Notes: generated from the letters alone by a model not told the origin. A stretch of DNA of 64,000 nt from Oceanobacillus manasiensis (GCF_000724085.1 NZ_CCDL010000002.1:806001-870000), one strand, 5' to 3'. Positions 8,532 through 16,826 are shown, numbered from the stretch's first letter. A program made the numbers and translations.

Positions 8532-8852
8532 ATGTCAGAACTATCATCATATAAGATACAATTGAATCAACATATTCACACCCAAGACATTGTAAAAATT
8601 AATCATTACGCTGTTAAGAACGATGTAAAAATGTACCTGTACCGTGATCACCTTATCGCAGATGCAAAAAAACTTCCAAAGATCTTGTCTTTTTTTCTAC
8701 TATGTCGAAAAGATCAATCGCTCGTTCTCATTATTGATGGCGAGGATGCAAAAGAAGTATACCAAACGATTACACAATTACTTGATAAAACCATAAACAC
8801 AGAAATTAGAAAAGAAAACATAATGGAAACAGATAAATCCATCCTTATTTAA
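8532..8852 (+). CDS. HPr-fold-like protein lacking the phosphorylatable histidine
   Basis: 106 aa. The stretch VKMYLYRDHLIADAKKLPKI followed by LVLIIDGEDAKEVYQTITQLL has the order and spacing of the second half of HPr/Crh proteins (the beta-strand, the SI/Ser46-like helix and the EGEDE helix). The HARPA active site is absent: NHYAVKND stands in its place. If the fold is right, it cannot take part in PEP-dependent phosphotransfer and may be a regulatory Crh-like protein. The equivalent of Ser46 also appears replaced (KKLPK). Good ribosome-binding site GAGGAG. A terminator follows. Assignment rests on pattern similarity only. Confidence 0.5.
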   Translation: MSELSSYKIQLNQHIHTQDIVKINHYAVKNDVKMYLYRDHLIADAKKLPKILSFFLLCRKDQSLVLIIDGEDAKEVYQTITQLLDKTINTEIRKENIMETDKSILI

Positions 8853-8880
8853 ATACATTACTAGACAAACACATTTTAAA

Positions 8881-8914
8881 AACGAGCCCAGTTTTATAAC
8901 TGGGCTCGTTTTTT
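8881..8914. terminator. Bidirectional terminator after HPr-like gene
   Basis: AACGAGCCCAGTT and AACTGGGCTCGTT, 13-bp perfect stem with a 4-nt loop and a T-tail; overlaps the stop of the convergent gene 8913-9365. Confidence 0.9.
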
Positions 8915-9365
8915 AATTCAACTTTAACTCTTCAACATGCTCGATGTTTATCCTTTCCATACTTTCCGTAAATAATCTTGCTTTTACATATAAAGAACAG
9001 TTTTTAATGTTTTTGATATTTGGAAGCACAATTGGATCTTGAGGGTAATAAATGTTTCCACTGCTAAGTTTTTTCGTTACCATACTCCCTGTAAATGTAT
9101 GTTTCTTATCCTTTAGGGCAACAGAAACCAATGGTGACTGATGTTTAATTTCTATTGATTGTTCACCAATATATTGAATAGATTGTCGAACTTCTATCCC
9201 TTCCTGTACTTGGTTTACACTAATATGTAAAATAAAATCTCCGTTTTGCTTTGAAAAAGATTTAGGTTCTACCAAAAGCGTATTCCCCCTTACAATTTGT
9301 TGGTACATTAATATAGATAGACACAAAATAAGAAGTATACCAAAGAACATATATATTTTTTTCAT
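8913..9365 (-). CDS. Hypothetical membrane-anchored or secreted protein (150 aa)
   Basis: N-terminal hydrophobic helix (residues 4-24) preceded by MKK, without a lipobox, so a signal peptide or anchor. The rest is predicted beta-rich (alternating hydrophobics such as FILHISVNQV and SIQYIGEQSIEI), reminiscent of an Ig-like or FxLyD-type extracellular domain. I do not recognise a family. It lies divergently upstream of the spoVA2mob-type operon, but nothing shows a functional link. Ribosome-binding site GGAGCG is modest. Confidence 0.6.
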   Translation of the reverse strand: MKKIYMFFGILLILCLSILMYQQIVRGNTLLVEPKSFSKQNGDFILHISVNQVQEGIEVRQSIQYIGEQSIEIKHQSPLVSVALKDKKHTFTGSMVTKKLSSGNIYYPQDPIVLPNIKNIKNCSLYVKARLFTESMERINIEHVEELKLN

Positions 9366-9492
9366 TGTATCGCTCCTACTAAAAAGTGAAATGTAATGAT
9401 TAGCTTTATAGTAAGACGAATAAACAGGTTGTAATGTTTCAACTTTTACAAATTATTAATAAAAAATGGAGATAAAAGGAAATTAATTGACG

Positions 9493-9522
9493 GTATATAT
9501 CTCCCTCTTCTTAAGCATTATA
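9493..9522 (+). promoter_or_regulatory. Candidate sigma-G promoter of the spore operon
   Basis: GTATA (9493-9497), 18-nt spacer, CATTATA (9516-9522) fits forespore sigma-G promoters (G-ATR and CATnnTA). It ends 32 nt before the first ATG, behind GAGGAGG. spoVA-type operons are known sigma-G targets, so context supports it. Confidence 0.5.
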
Positions 9523-9554
9523 AGTAGTGACATTCTCATGAGGAGGACACACAA

Positions 9555-9761
9555 ATGACTGTTGGTAGCCAAGTAAAACAGACCATTGCTGGATTAAAGA
9601 GTGCTCAGGCAAGTTTTGAACAGTTTGCCTTACAAACAGAAAACAAACAAGCAAAAAAGTTATACGAAAGCGCAGCACAACAAACAATGTCTATTCTGCA
9701 ATCTGTTGAACCTAGAGTTCAACAAATGGAGAATGAAGAACCACAATATAAAGGATTTTAA
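9555..9761 (+). CDS. DUF1657 protein, first gene of spoVA2mob-type operon
   Basis: 68 aa: MTVGSQVKQTIAGLKSAQAS start, helical throughout, ending in NEEPQYKGF. The MTVGSQVK beginning and EEPQY end are the DUF1657 family marks and recur in the sixth gene of the operon (12166) and, more distantly, at the C-terminus of the seventh. DUF1657 genes occur in spoVA2mob operons, whose products raise spore wet-heat resistance in B. subtilis. The molecular role of DUF1657 itself is unknown. Strong ribosome-binding site (GAGGAGGAC) and a sigma-G-like promoter precede it. Confidence 0.92.
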   Translation: MTVGSQVKQTIAGLKSAQASFEQFALQTENKQAKKLYESAAQQTMSILQSVEPRVQQMENEEPQYKGF

Positions 9762-9825
9762 TATATTTATGTCAAAGGATTGGTTTACCAATCCTTTGAC
9801 TATTCCTTAAAGATTGGGTGAGAAA

Positions 9826-10293
9826 ATGACCATAAAAAAATGGCTGTTTCTTATCGGCCTACTTTGTATACTTAGCAGTTGTGGGAACGAATCAGCACTA
9901 GAGCCTTCTAATAAAGCGAATGAGAAATTGGATTTGACTCATATTTCTACCAAGAATAACGATACGAGTCAGCATCCGGCTAACCAAGCTAAAGACGCAT
10001 TGAGTAAATATAAAGAAATTACAGAGGTTAAAGCTGTAAATACTACAAAACAATTAATCATAGCTGTTCAAGTAGAACAAAATAAACGATTTAACCTCAC
10101 CTCAATACGTAAGCAACTTCAGAAAGAAATGAAAAAAAAGTTCCCAGACCACAAAGTGGAGCTTACTACAGATAAAAAGATTGTAATTGAGTTAAAGAAA
10201 CTGGAAGAAAAGTTGCAATCTGAGTCAATATCGAAGAAAAAAGTGGAAAAACGTGTGAAAGAAATTATAAAGCTATCCAAAGAACAGACTTAA
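9826..10293 (+). CDS. YhcN/YlaJ-family spore lipoprotein
   Basis: 155 aa with a lipoprotein signal peptide (hydrophobic residues 6-18, lipobox LSSC at 16-19, Cys19). The mature part is hydrophilic and lysine-rich, with the KYKEITEVKAVNTTKQLIIA strand typical of YhcN/YlaJ proteins of the inner spore membrane. Start at ATG 9826 behind GGTGAG; the TTG 12 nt upstream has no ribosome-binding site. Second gene of the operon, as in spoVA2mob, 64 nt after the DUF1657 gene. Presumably anchored on the outer face of the inner forespore membrane. Confidence 0.88.
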   Translation: MTIKKWLFLIGLLCILSSCGNESALEPSNKANEKLDLTHISTKNNDTSQHPANQAKDALSKYKEITEVKAVNTTKQLIIAVQVEQNKRFNLTSIRKQLQKEMKKKFPDHKVELTTDKKIVIELKKLEEKLQSESISKKKVEKRVKEIIKLSKEQT

Positions 10294-10311
10294 TGAAAAG
10301 AGTGAGGTAAA

Positions 10312-10791
10312 ATGGCAGATAAAAAAAAGAAAAATTTACCACCAGAAGCTCAGAACTACCAAGCTTTTCAGGAAGAACGTGAAGTGAAACGTCCCGTATT
10401 GCTAAATTGCATAAAGGCATTCCTTGTTGGTGGTTTCATATGCTTTATCGGCCAGTTAATATCAACCTTCTATATATATTATTTTCATTTTACTGAGCAA
10501 ACAGCTGGAAATCCTACCACTGCAACATTAATCTTCATTACTATGCTACTTACAGGATTTGGTATATACGATAGGATTGGTCAATTTGCTGGAGCAGGTT
10601 CTGCTGTTCCTGTTACTGGTTTTGGTAACGCGGTAATTTCATCGGCAATTGAATATAAAACAGAAGGATTTATATTAGGTGTAGGAAGTAATATGCTTAA
10701 GCTTGCCGGACCTGTCATTGTATACGGTGTTTTCTCAGCATTCCTCGTTGCCTTAGTAAAAACCCTTCTAATAAAATGGGGGGTTATCTGA
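10312..10791 (+). CDS. spoVAC: Stage V sporulation protein AC
   Basis: 159-aa integral membrane protein with four to five hydrophobic segments and the SpoVAC-type GAGSAVPVTGFGNAVISSAIEY block. Family role: mechanosensitive channel component for Ca-dipicolinate uptake into the forespore and its release in germination. The N-terminal ~30 residues are charged and cytosolic. The next gene overlaps its stop codon by 1 nt (TGATG), indicating translational coupling. Divergence from housekeeping SpoVAC cannot be judged without alignment; operon order argues for the spoVA2 type. Confidence 0.95.
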   Translation: MADKKKKNLPPEAQNYQAFQEEREVKRPVLLNCIKAFLVGGFICFIGQLISTFYIYYFHFTEQTAGNPTTATLIFITMLLTGFGIYDRIGQFAGAGSAVPVTGFGNAVISSAIEYKTEGFILGVGSNMLKLAGPVIVYGVFSAFLVALVKTLLIKWGVI

Positions 10792-11807
10792 TGCTAAGTG
10801 GACACCAAACTTGGATTTTTGAAAATAAACCAACCATCATTTCCACTGGGGTTGTAGGGGGGCCTTTTGAAGCGAAAGGAAATATTCCGAAGGATTTTGA
10901 CATTCTCCATGAAGATATGTGGCTTAAGCAGGATTCTTTTGAAAAAGCACAGCAGATGCTGATGGAAGAATCTTGTCAAATCGCATTAAAAAAGAGCAAT
11001 ATCGAGAAAGAACAGGTACAGTTTTTTATTAGCGGTGATTTAATTAATCAGATCACTCCTACTAGCTTTGCTGCAAAAACAATTGGTATCCCTTACCTTG
11101 GTATTTTTAGTGCTTGTGCAACTTCGGCAGAAAGCCTTGCACTCTCAGCTTATCTTATTAACAGTGGGGGTGCAGAGTATATACTTAGCGGCACTTCTAG
11201 TCACAATGCAACAGCTGAAAAGCAATTTCGTTACCCAACTGAATACGGTGGTCAGAAGCCCCCCACTTCACAATGGACTGTCACTGGGGCAGGATGTGCA
11301 CTTATAGCTAAAGAAGGTGGAGGTCCTGTGGTCACCTCTGCAACAATTGGAAAAATCATTGACATGGGGATTACAGACCCATTTAACATGGGAGGAGCGA
11401 TGGCCGCAGCTGCTGTAAACACAATCGAGACTCATTTTAAGGAAAGGAACGTTGACCCATCCTATTATGATCTGATTGTAACTGGTGATTTAGGACATAT
11501 TGGAAGAGAGGTATCGCTTGACCTCCTTAAGCAGAGAGGTTTGAACATTAAGGATGCCCAATATGTTGATTGTGGTTTAACAATATACAGAGAAGGACAG
11601 CCGGTTATGGCAGGTGCAAGTGGCCCTGCATGTTCGGCTGTTGTAACATACGGCCACTTTTTGAACAAGCTGAAAAGGGGAGAGATCAAACGAATGTTGC
11701 TCGTCGCTACAGGGTCTTTACATTCCCCGTTAAGCATTCAACAAAAGGATCCTATTCCATGTATTGCACATGCCGTTTCCATTGAGTCAGGAAGTGATGG
11801 ATTATGA
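10791..11807 (+). CDS. spoVAD: Stage V sporulation protein AD
   Basis: 338 aa with thiolase/ketoacyl-synthase-like fold. The nucleophile-position cysteine lies in [13 protein letters not shown] (Cys109), and the C-terminal ATGSLHSP and GGP blocks are typical of SpoVAD. Known role: soluble or peripheral protein that binds dipicolinic acid and works with SpoVAC and SpoVAEb in Ca-DPA movement; enzymatic activity has not been shown for the family. Start placed at ATG 10791, which overlaps the spoVAC stop; the in-frame ATG at 10776 lies inside spoVAC. Its stop overlaps the next start (ATGA). Confidence 0.95.
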   Translation: MLSGHQTWIFENKPTIISTGVVGGPFEAKGNIPKDFDILHEDMWLKQDSFEKAQQMLMEESCQIALKKSNIEKEQVQFFISGDLINQITPTSFAAKTIGIPYLGIFSACATSAESLALSAYLINSGGAEYILSGTSSHNATAEKQFRYPTEYGGQKPPTSQWTVTGAGCALIAKEGGGPVVTSATIGKIIDMGITDPFNMGGAMAAAAVNTIETHFKERNVDPSYYDLIVTGDLGHIGREVSLDLLKQRGLNIKDAQYVDCGLTIYREGQPVMAGASGPACSAVVTYGHFLNKLKRGEIKRMLLVATGSLHSPLSIQQKDPIPCIAHAVSIESGSDGL

Positions 11808-12154
11808 TTTTCTTCTGGGCGTTTGTTATCGGTGGAGCAATATGTGTTATCGGTCAGATTTTATTCGATGTATTCAAATTGAATCCCGGACAAACATTAA
11901 CCATTCTGGTTGTAGTAGGAGCCATTTTGGACGGAGTGGGGTTATATGAGCCACTTATTGATTTTGCTGGCGCTGGAGCAACTGTTCCTATAACGAGTTT
12001 TGGTAACTCTCTTGTGCACGGAGCTATGCAAGAGGCAGAAAAGCATGGATTGGTTGGTGTTGTAACAGGTATGTTCGAAGTAACTAGTGCTGGTATATCA
12101 GCTGCCATTATATTTGGTGTAATTGGCGCTATAATCTTTAAACCAAAAGGATAG
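11804..12154 (+). CDS. spoVAEB: Stage V sporulation protein AE (SpoVAEb type)
   Basis: 116-aa membrane protein with three to four spans and the block [20 protein letters not shown], which mirrors GAGSAVPVTGFGNAVISSAI in the upstream SpoVAC and shows their common origin. Length and position after SpoVAD fit SpoVAEb, a component of the Ca-DPA channel. Starts by 4-nt overlap with spoVAD. No soluble SpoVAEa gene lies between, matching the spoVA2mob arrangement rather than the full chromosomal spoVA operon. Confidence 0.93.
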   Translation: MIFFWAFVIGGAICVIGQILFDVFKLNPGQTLTILVVVGAILDGVGLYEPLIDFAGAGATVPITSFGNSLVHGAMQEAEKHGLVGVVTGMFEVTSAGISAAIIFGVIGAIIFKPKG

Positions 12155-12165
12155 GAGGTGCCATC

Positions 12166-12366
12166 ATGACAGTAGGATCCCAAGTTAAAACCTGTTTTGC
12201 TTCCGTAAAAAGTGCGGAAGCATCCTTGCAAATGTTAGCCGAGAAGTCCTATGATCAAAAATCCTATCAGGCCTTCAAGGAAACGGCAGTCATTATATCC
12301 GAGATAAAAAGTGACTTACAGAAACAGGTCATTTTACTAAGCAAAGAAGAACCACAATACAACTAA
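12166..12366 (+). CDS. DUF1657 protein, sixth gene of the spore operon
   Basis: 66 aa, starting MTVGSQVKTCFASVKSAEAS and ending EEPQYN, clearly paralogous to the first gene of the operon (9555). It follows SpoVAEb by 11 nt with ribosome-binding site GGAGGTG. Helical, without membrane span. Presence of two separate DUF1657 genes around spoVAC-AD-AEb is diagnostic for spoVA2mob-type operons. Function unknown. Confidence 0.92.
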   Translation: MTVGSQVKTCFASVKSAEASLQMLAEKSYDQKSYQAFKETAVIISEIKSDLQKQVILLSKEEPQYN

Positions 12367-12390
12367 AAATTTTGGAAGGAAGAAAACGAG

Positions 12391-13248
12391 ATGCCAGATT
12401 GGGTCATAATTATCGGAAAATCGCTTCTTCTTATTACCGTTTTATTTTTTCTAACCAAGTGGCTTGGGAAAAAGCAAATTTCACAACTCAATATATTTGA
12501 ATACATTTCGGGAATTGTTTTGGGAGGCATTGTGGCAATTCACACAATCGATCCCGAAAGTAATATTTTTTATGGATTAATCGCCATGTCAGTATGGTTT
12601 TTAATTCCCTTTGCTGTAGAGTTTATTTCCTTAAAAAGTAAGTCATTTCGTAACTTTACTGAAGGAAAGAGTACTGTGTTCATTCAAGATGGAAAGATAA
12701 TGGAAGACAATCTCAAGAAGGAAGGATATTCGACAGATGACCTGCTTGAAAAATTGCGGGATAATAATGTCTTCCTTGCTTCTGATGTTGAGTTTGCAGT
12801 TTTGGAGCCTTCCGGTACATTAAGTGTATTACCCAAAAAGGAAAACCAACCTCTGACAGCTAAGGATCTAGGTTTAAAATTAGCCCCCCAGAAAGAACCC
12901 CAGGCAGTAATTATGGATGGAAAAGTCTTATTAGAGCCTTTAGCAAACTTATCTTTAAACACAAATTGGCTAGAGACAGAACTAGATAAAATGAATGTCA
13001 GTATTGAAAATGTCTTCTTAGCTCAAGCTGATAATAATGGTCAATTAACAGTTGATCTATATGACGATAAGATTGCGGTCCCCGAGCCAACTGAGAAGCC
13101 ACTTCTATTGGCAACCTTGAAAAAGTGCCAGGCAGATTTGGAACTTTTCGCACTAGCCACGAATAACGAAGAAACAAAACAAATGTATGAAAAGAACAGT
13201 CAAAAGCTTAAGACTGCAATCGATCTTGTACAGTTCTATCTAAAATAA
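12391..13248 (+). CDS. yetF: YetF/DUF421 membrane protein with C-terminal DUF1657-like domain
   Basis: 285 aa. Three N-terminal membrane spans (residues about 5-75), then the two soluble DUF421 repeats that contain KSTVFIQDGKI and PQAVIMDGKV. The last ~50 residues (from EKPLLLATLKKCQADLELFA) repeat the pattern of the DUF1657 proteins encoded at 9555 and 12166, so this is a fusion. YetF relatives are inner spore membrane proteins that influence membrane viscosity and heat resistance. Last gene of the operon, 24 nt after DUF1657. No clear terminator follows before the next gene at 13324. Confidence 0.92.
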   Translation: MPDWVIIIGKSLLLITVLFFLTKWLGKKQISQLNIFEYISGIVLGGIVAIHTIDPESNIFYGLIAMSVWFLIPFAVEFISLKSKSFRNFTEGKSTVFIQDGKIMEDNLKKEGYSTDDLLEKLRDNNVFLASDVEFAVLEPSGTLSVLPKKENQPLTAKDLGLKLAPQKEPQAVIMDGKVLLEPLANLSLNTNWLETELDKMNVSIENVFLAQADNNGQLTVDLYDDKIAVPEPTEKPLLLATLKKCQADLELFALATNNEETKQMYEKNSQKLKTAIDLVQFYLK

Positions 13249-13323
13249 TCTTTTACAACTTATCTTTTTCGTGTAAAATGAAGAGCGGCATTCTTGCAAT
13301 TAGACGAAAAGGACTGAATAGAA

Positions 13324-14553
13324 ATGAAAGAAAAAATGAAAGCATACCGCTTCCCTCTTATCCTCCTTATTTCCATTATTATTGGATCTATTATTGGATT
13401 GGTTTTCGGGGAAGATGCTACGGCCATTAAACCGTTAGGAGACCTATTTATAAATTTACTTTTTATGATTGTTATACCCTTAGTATTCTTCACCATATCT
13501 TCTGCCATTGCTAGTATGAATAGCATGAAACGACTTGGTAAGATTATGGGTTCTATGATGGGCGTCTTTGTTGTAACAGGTATTATTGCGGCAGTTTTCA
13601 TGCTCGTAGCAACGGTTATCTTCCAGCCAGGTCAAGGCGTAGATATTCCGCTAGAGACTCCTGAAAGCACTGAAGAAATGACACTTTCTGAACAGCTTGT
13701 CAACACATTTACTGTGTCTGATTTTGTAGATCTATTTTCTCGGCAAAATATGCTTGCACTTATTATATTTTCTGTATTAGTAGGTATTTCAACAGCTTTA
13801 ACCGGAGAAAAATCAGCTGGTTTTAGCAAATTTCTGACAAGTGGCTCTGAAGTTTTCATGAAACTTGTCCAGCTAGTCATGTATTACGCACCAATTGGAT
13901 TAGGGGCATACTTTGCAGCACTTATTGGAGAGTTTGGAGCAGATTTAATAGGAGATTATGCAAAAGCGGTAATTGTATATTATCCAGTGGCTGTTTTGTA
14001 CTTTGCCATTGGTTTCACCCTATACGCTTTTATAGCTGGCGGTAAGCTTGGGGTAGTTCTGTTTTGGAAAAATATCCTTTCCCCTGCCGCAACCTCTTTA
14101 GGTACAGGTAGTAGTATAGCATCTCTCCCTGTAAACCTACAGGCAGCAAAGCGAATTGGAGTGCCCAAGGATGTTAGAGAGACCATTTTACCACTAGGGG
14201 CAACCATTCATATGGATGGCTCCTGTCTATCTGCCATGTTAAAAATTGCTTTCGTTTTTGGTGTCTTTAATATGGACTTTAGTGGTTGGGATACCTTCTT
14301 CACCGCGATTGGTATTTGTCTTCTCTCTGGTATTGTTATGAGTGGTATACCAGGAGGCGGTTTCATGGGTGAGATGATGATTATCAGCCTTTATGGGTTA
14401 CCAATGGAAGCTTTACCAATTATTTCTGCCATTGGTGTAGTCGTGGATCCGCCAGCAACAATGGTAAATGTTACAGGAGATACAGTTTCGAGCATGCTTG
14501 TAACAAGGCAAATAGAAGGAAAAGATTGGATCAATCAAGCCGAAGTAAATTAG
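13324..14553 (+). CDS. Dicarboxylate/amino acid:cation symporter (DAACS family)
   Basis: 409 aa, about eight membrane spans with two hairpins. The serine-rich loop SLGTGSSIASLPVNL (hairpin 1), the unwound TM7 motif as HMDGSCLS (usually NMDGT) and the TM8 block VVDPPATMVNVTGD (usually DRxxTxxNVxGD) are visible. The arginine of the TM8 motif, which selects acidic amino acids in GltP-type carriers, is replaced by proline, so glutamate/aspartate may not be the substrate. Neutral amino acids or other acids are possible. Own ribosome-binding site is weak (AAAAGGAC). Followed by a terminator. Confidence 0.9.
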   Translation: MKEKMKAYRFPLILLISIIIGSIIGLVFGEDATAIKPLGDLFINLLFMIVIPLVFFTISSAIASMNSMKRLGKIMGSMMGVFVVTGIIAAVFMLVATVIFQPGQGVDIPLETPESTEEMTLSEQLVNTFTVSDFVDLFSRQNMLALIIFSVLVGISTALTGEKSAGFSKFLTSGSEVFMKLVQLVMYYAPIGLGAYFAALIGEFGADLIGDYAKAVIVYYPVAVLYFAIGFTLYAFIAGGKLGVVLFWKNILSPAATSLGTGSSIASLPVNLQAAKRIGVPKDVRETILPLGATIHMDGSCLSAMLKIAFVFGVFNMDFSGWDTFFTAIGICLLSGIVMSGIPGGGFMGEMMIISLYGLPMEALPIISAIGVVVDPPATMVNVTGDTVSSMLVTRQIEGKDWINQAEVN

Positions 14554-14569
14554 AGAAGAAACAATTTTT

Positions 14570-14618
14570 AAAAAGGGAATCAGAACGTAGTTTATACTAC
14601 ATTCTGATTCCCTTTTTT
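14570..14618. terminator. Bidirectional terminator after symporter
   Basis: Long stem from AAAAAGGGAATCAGAA to TTCTGATTCCCTTTTTT with inner GTAGT/ACTAC pairing. It separates two convergent genes. Confidence 0.92.
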
Positions 14619-14627
14619 ATTTGCATA

Positions 14628-15605
14628 TTAAAATGTTATAGCAATTTTGCCAAATTGTTTATTTACCTCTATATAATCAAACGCATTCTGCATATCTTCA
14701 AGTGTAAAAGACTTATCAACAACAGGGTGCATTTTGAAATTTTTGATGTGGTCCAAAAGTGCTCTCAGTTCTTGTCTACTTCCCATGGTAGAACCAATTA
14801 ACTGATATTGCCCATAGAAAAAGGAGCGTAGGTCAAAGTCGATGGTATCCTCTGTGGTTGCTCCGAAAACAACCATGCGTCCACCTTTCTTCAATACATC
14901 CAGGGAACGCTTAAAGGTAGCCCGACCAACACTATCAATAACTAGATCGACCTTCTCTTCTTCAAGTTGCTTTACCCAGTCTTCACTATCAAGTAGAGCA
15001 ATATCTGCACCTAGTGATTTTGCTTTTTTTAGTTTCTCTTCACTTCTTGATGTCACAATAACTCGCGCACCTACATTTTTGGCGAATGAAATAAGATATG
15101 TAGATACTCCACTACCGGCTCCTGGGATAAATACCGTTTCCCCTTCTTTAATTTGCCCCTTTGTAAATAATGCTCTATATCCTGTTAAGGCAGATAACGC
15201 GAGTACGCCCGCCTCTTCCCAGGATAAATGGGATGGTTTGTGCTCTACTTGTTCACAGGATATTACAATCTTCTCAGCAAAAGTCCCATTGTCTGGCATG
15301 CCTAAAATATCAAATTCAGCAGGTGGGGCATCACTGTTTTCAAACCAACGCAAGCCAGGGTTAATAATTACTTCATCCCCTGCTTGCACATTTTGTACTC
15401 CACTGCCAATCGCTTCAATTACACCAGCACCATCTGAGCCCAAGATTAACGCCTCTTTATTTTCTCCTCGACGATTTGGAATATATAGATCCCGCCTGTT
15501 TAACCCTGCTGCTTTTATAGCCACCACAACTTGTCCTTCTCCTGGGGACGGTTCCTCCATATCTTTTACTTTTAACTCACCATATTCATGAACAAATGCT
15601 TTCAA
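14628..15605 (-). CDS. Zinc-free MDR-family quinone oxidoreductase-like dehydrogenase (YogA-like)
   Basis: 325 aa, medium-chain dehydrogenase/reductase. N-terminal GroES-like domain, then a Rossmann domain with GAGSGVSTY (about 165-173) for NAD(P)H. The catalytic zinc ligands of alcohol dehydrogenases are not in place: the GHE motif is replaced by GSDGAGV. Closest in my memory to B. subtilis YogA, of unknown substrate. It ends 4 nt after the ArsA-type gene's coordinates begin (15610), in the same direction, so transcription may be shared. Physiological substrate not inferable. Confidence 0.85.
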   Translation of the reverse strand: MKAFVHEYGELKVKDMEEPSPGEGQVVVAIKAAGLNRRDLYIPNRRGENKEALILGSDGAGVIEAIGSGVQNVQAGDEVIINPGLRWFENSDAPPAEFDILGMPDNGTFAEKIVISCEQVEHKPSHLSWEEAGVLALSALTGYRALFTKGQIKEGETVFIPGAGSGVSTYLISFAKNVGARVIVTSRSEEKLKKAKSLGADIALLDSEDWVKQLEEEKVDLVIDSVGRATFKRSLDVLKKGGRMVVFGATTEDTIDFDLRSFFYGQYQLIGSTMGSRQELRALLDHIKNFKMHPVVDKSFTLEDMQNAFDYIEVNKQFGKIAITF

Positions 15606-15609
15606 TGTT

Positions 15610-16542
15610 TTATCCCCTTTCTAGATATGTACTAAATTCTGCTAGACCTCTTCTACTCATTATATCTTCTGAAAAAAGCGGTACAAATACGAACTTTTGA
15701 TCTTTAAACATCTTTTTAATTTTATGAATGTACTCTTGCTCATGTGCCCGGCGCTTTTCCAAAAACACTCCATCAGCTTCAACAGGCAGAATTTTATTCA
15801 CAATTAACGAGTTCACATGTATGCTGTATTGTCCAAGCAAGTCTATTGCTTTTTTTGTTTCCAAAATAGGAAGTCTTTCCGCGTTTAACACAAAGTAAAA
15901 TTCCGTTTGCGCTGAATCTAAAAGAATCTCTCTAACTTTCGAAAAACGGGCTTGCCTCGTTTTAAGGACATCATATATTGGATCCTCTACCGGCTCTCCA
16001 TCATTTAGCAATTGTGAGTAATTTTTGTTTGCTTTTTGTCGCTTTTGGAGAAGCCCTTCAATCCAGACACCCATTAATTCTGGAAGAGAAAGCAATCTGA
16101 TTGTATGACCTGTAGGAGCCGTATCAAATACTATTCTATCAAAATTTTCACTTTCCTCCAAAATAATTGAAATTAATTTATCGAATAAAGCAGCTTCATC
16201 TGCCCCAGGTGATGCCTTGGCTGTATCAAGCTGTCGATGCACCTCCTCTATCATTCCCACATGGACAATACCCTTAATATTAGATTTAACACGTTGTATA
16301 TACGTTTCTGTTTCAATATCTGGATCAATCTCTAATGCAAATAGTTTAGTAGTAACACTTTTAATGCTTCCACCTATTTTACAATCAAAAATATCTCCTA
16401 AATTATGTGCAGGGTCAGTGGATACTAATAATGTTCGGTAGTCCTTTTGGGATAGATTCCAAGCCATGGCTGCAGCAGAGGTAGACTTACCAACACCTCC
16501 CTTGCCGCCTACGAATATTATTTTTTTTGTTTCTTCTATCAA
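15610..16542 (-). CDS. ArsA/GET3-family ATPase
   Basis: 310 aa with a deviant Walker A motif GGKGGVGKST at residues 12-21, switch I DPAHNLGD, and switch II DTAPTGHTIRLL, all intact. The family comprises arsenite-pump ATPases and GET3-type chaperones that dimerise and bind metals or tail-anchored proteins. No ArsB, ArsR or ArsC is near, so arsenic transport is not supported. Start at TTG 16542, 8 nt after AAAGGAG; longer N-termini would overlap the upstream gene. The small gene 16569 just upstream encodes a protein ending in Cys-Cys, so the pair probably works together. Confidence 0.88.
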   Translation of the reverse strand: MIEETKKIIFVGGKGGVGKSTSAAAMAWNLSQKDYRTLLVSTDPAHNLGDIFDCKIGGSIKSVTTKLFALEIDPDIETETYIQRVKSNIKGIVHVGMIEEVHRQLDTAKASPGADEAALFDKLISIILEESENFDRIVFDTAPTGHTIRLLSLPELMGVWIEGLLQKRQKANKNYSQLLNDGEPVEDPIYDVLKTRQARFSKVREILLDSAQTEFYFVLNAERLPILETKKAIDLLGQYSIHVNSLIVNKILPVEADGVFLEKRRAHEQEYIHKIKKMFKDQKFVFVPLFSEDIMSRRGLAEFSTYLERG

Positions 16543-16568
16543 TTTATCTTCTCCTTTAAAAATAAATT

Positions 16569-16826
16569 TTAACAGCATCGAATTCCTGATAATGGTGATT
16601 TCTCCATTCCCATACGTAAATGCCAATCATGGAATTTCTCAATCATATATGGATAGAGCTCCAACGTATAGTAATAGACCGGGTTCGGAATACCTATCAT
16701 TTCAGAATATAAAAGTAATAGGAACACATCGTCCTCATTCCGTAGTTCTCTAGCTATTTCTTGTCGATGTGGCATACTTAGAACCTCTTCATAATAGTCA
16801 ATTAGTAGCTTGATCTTCTCTAGCAT
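16569..16826 (-). CDS. Small conserved protein ending in CC (cory-CC-star type), ArsA partner
   Basis: 85 aa from ATG 16826 (AAGGAG upstream). Helical, with an acidic RNEDDVFLLLLYSEM core, an IPNPVYYYTLELYPYMIEKFH segment and the C-terminus GIRCC immediately before the stop. From memory this is the family NCBI names cory-CC-star, found beside ArsA-type ATPases in Bacilli. The terminal vicinal cysteines could bind a thiophilic metal or receive a metal from the ATPase (inference). 26 nt separates it from the ATPase start. No experimental function is known to me. Confidence 0.75.
   Translation of the reverse strand: MLEKIKLLIDYYEEVLSMPHRQEIARELRNEDDVFLLLLYSEMIGIPNPVYYYTLELYPYMIEKFHDWHLRMGMEKSPLSGIRCC

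Noticed and set aside
9493-14553. Tn1546-like transposon carrying the spoVA2mob-type operon
   Set aside because: No transposase, resolvase or terminal inverted repeat found on either side within this window.
14842-15591. 249-codon plus-strand ORF opposite the YogA-like gene
   Set aside because: Antisense shadow; the minus-strand protein has clear dehydrogenase motifs.
15610-16542. Arsenite efflux pump ATPase
   Set aside because: No arsB, arsD, arsR or arsC nearby and only a single ATPase domain; the family also includes GET3-like proteins.
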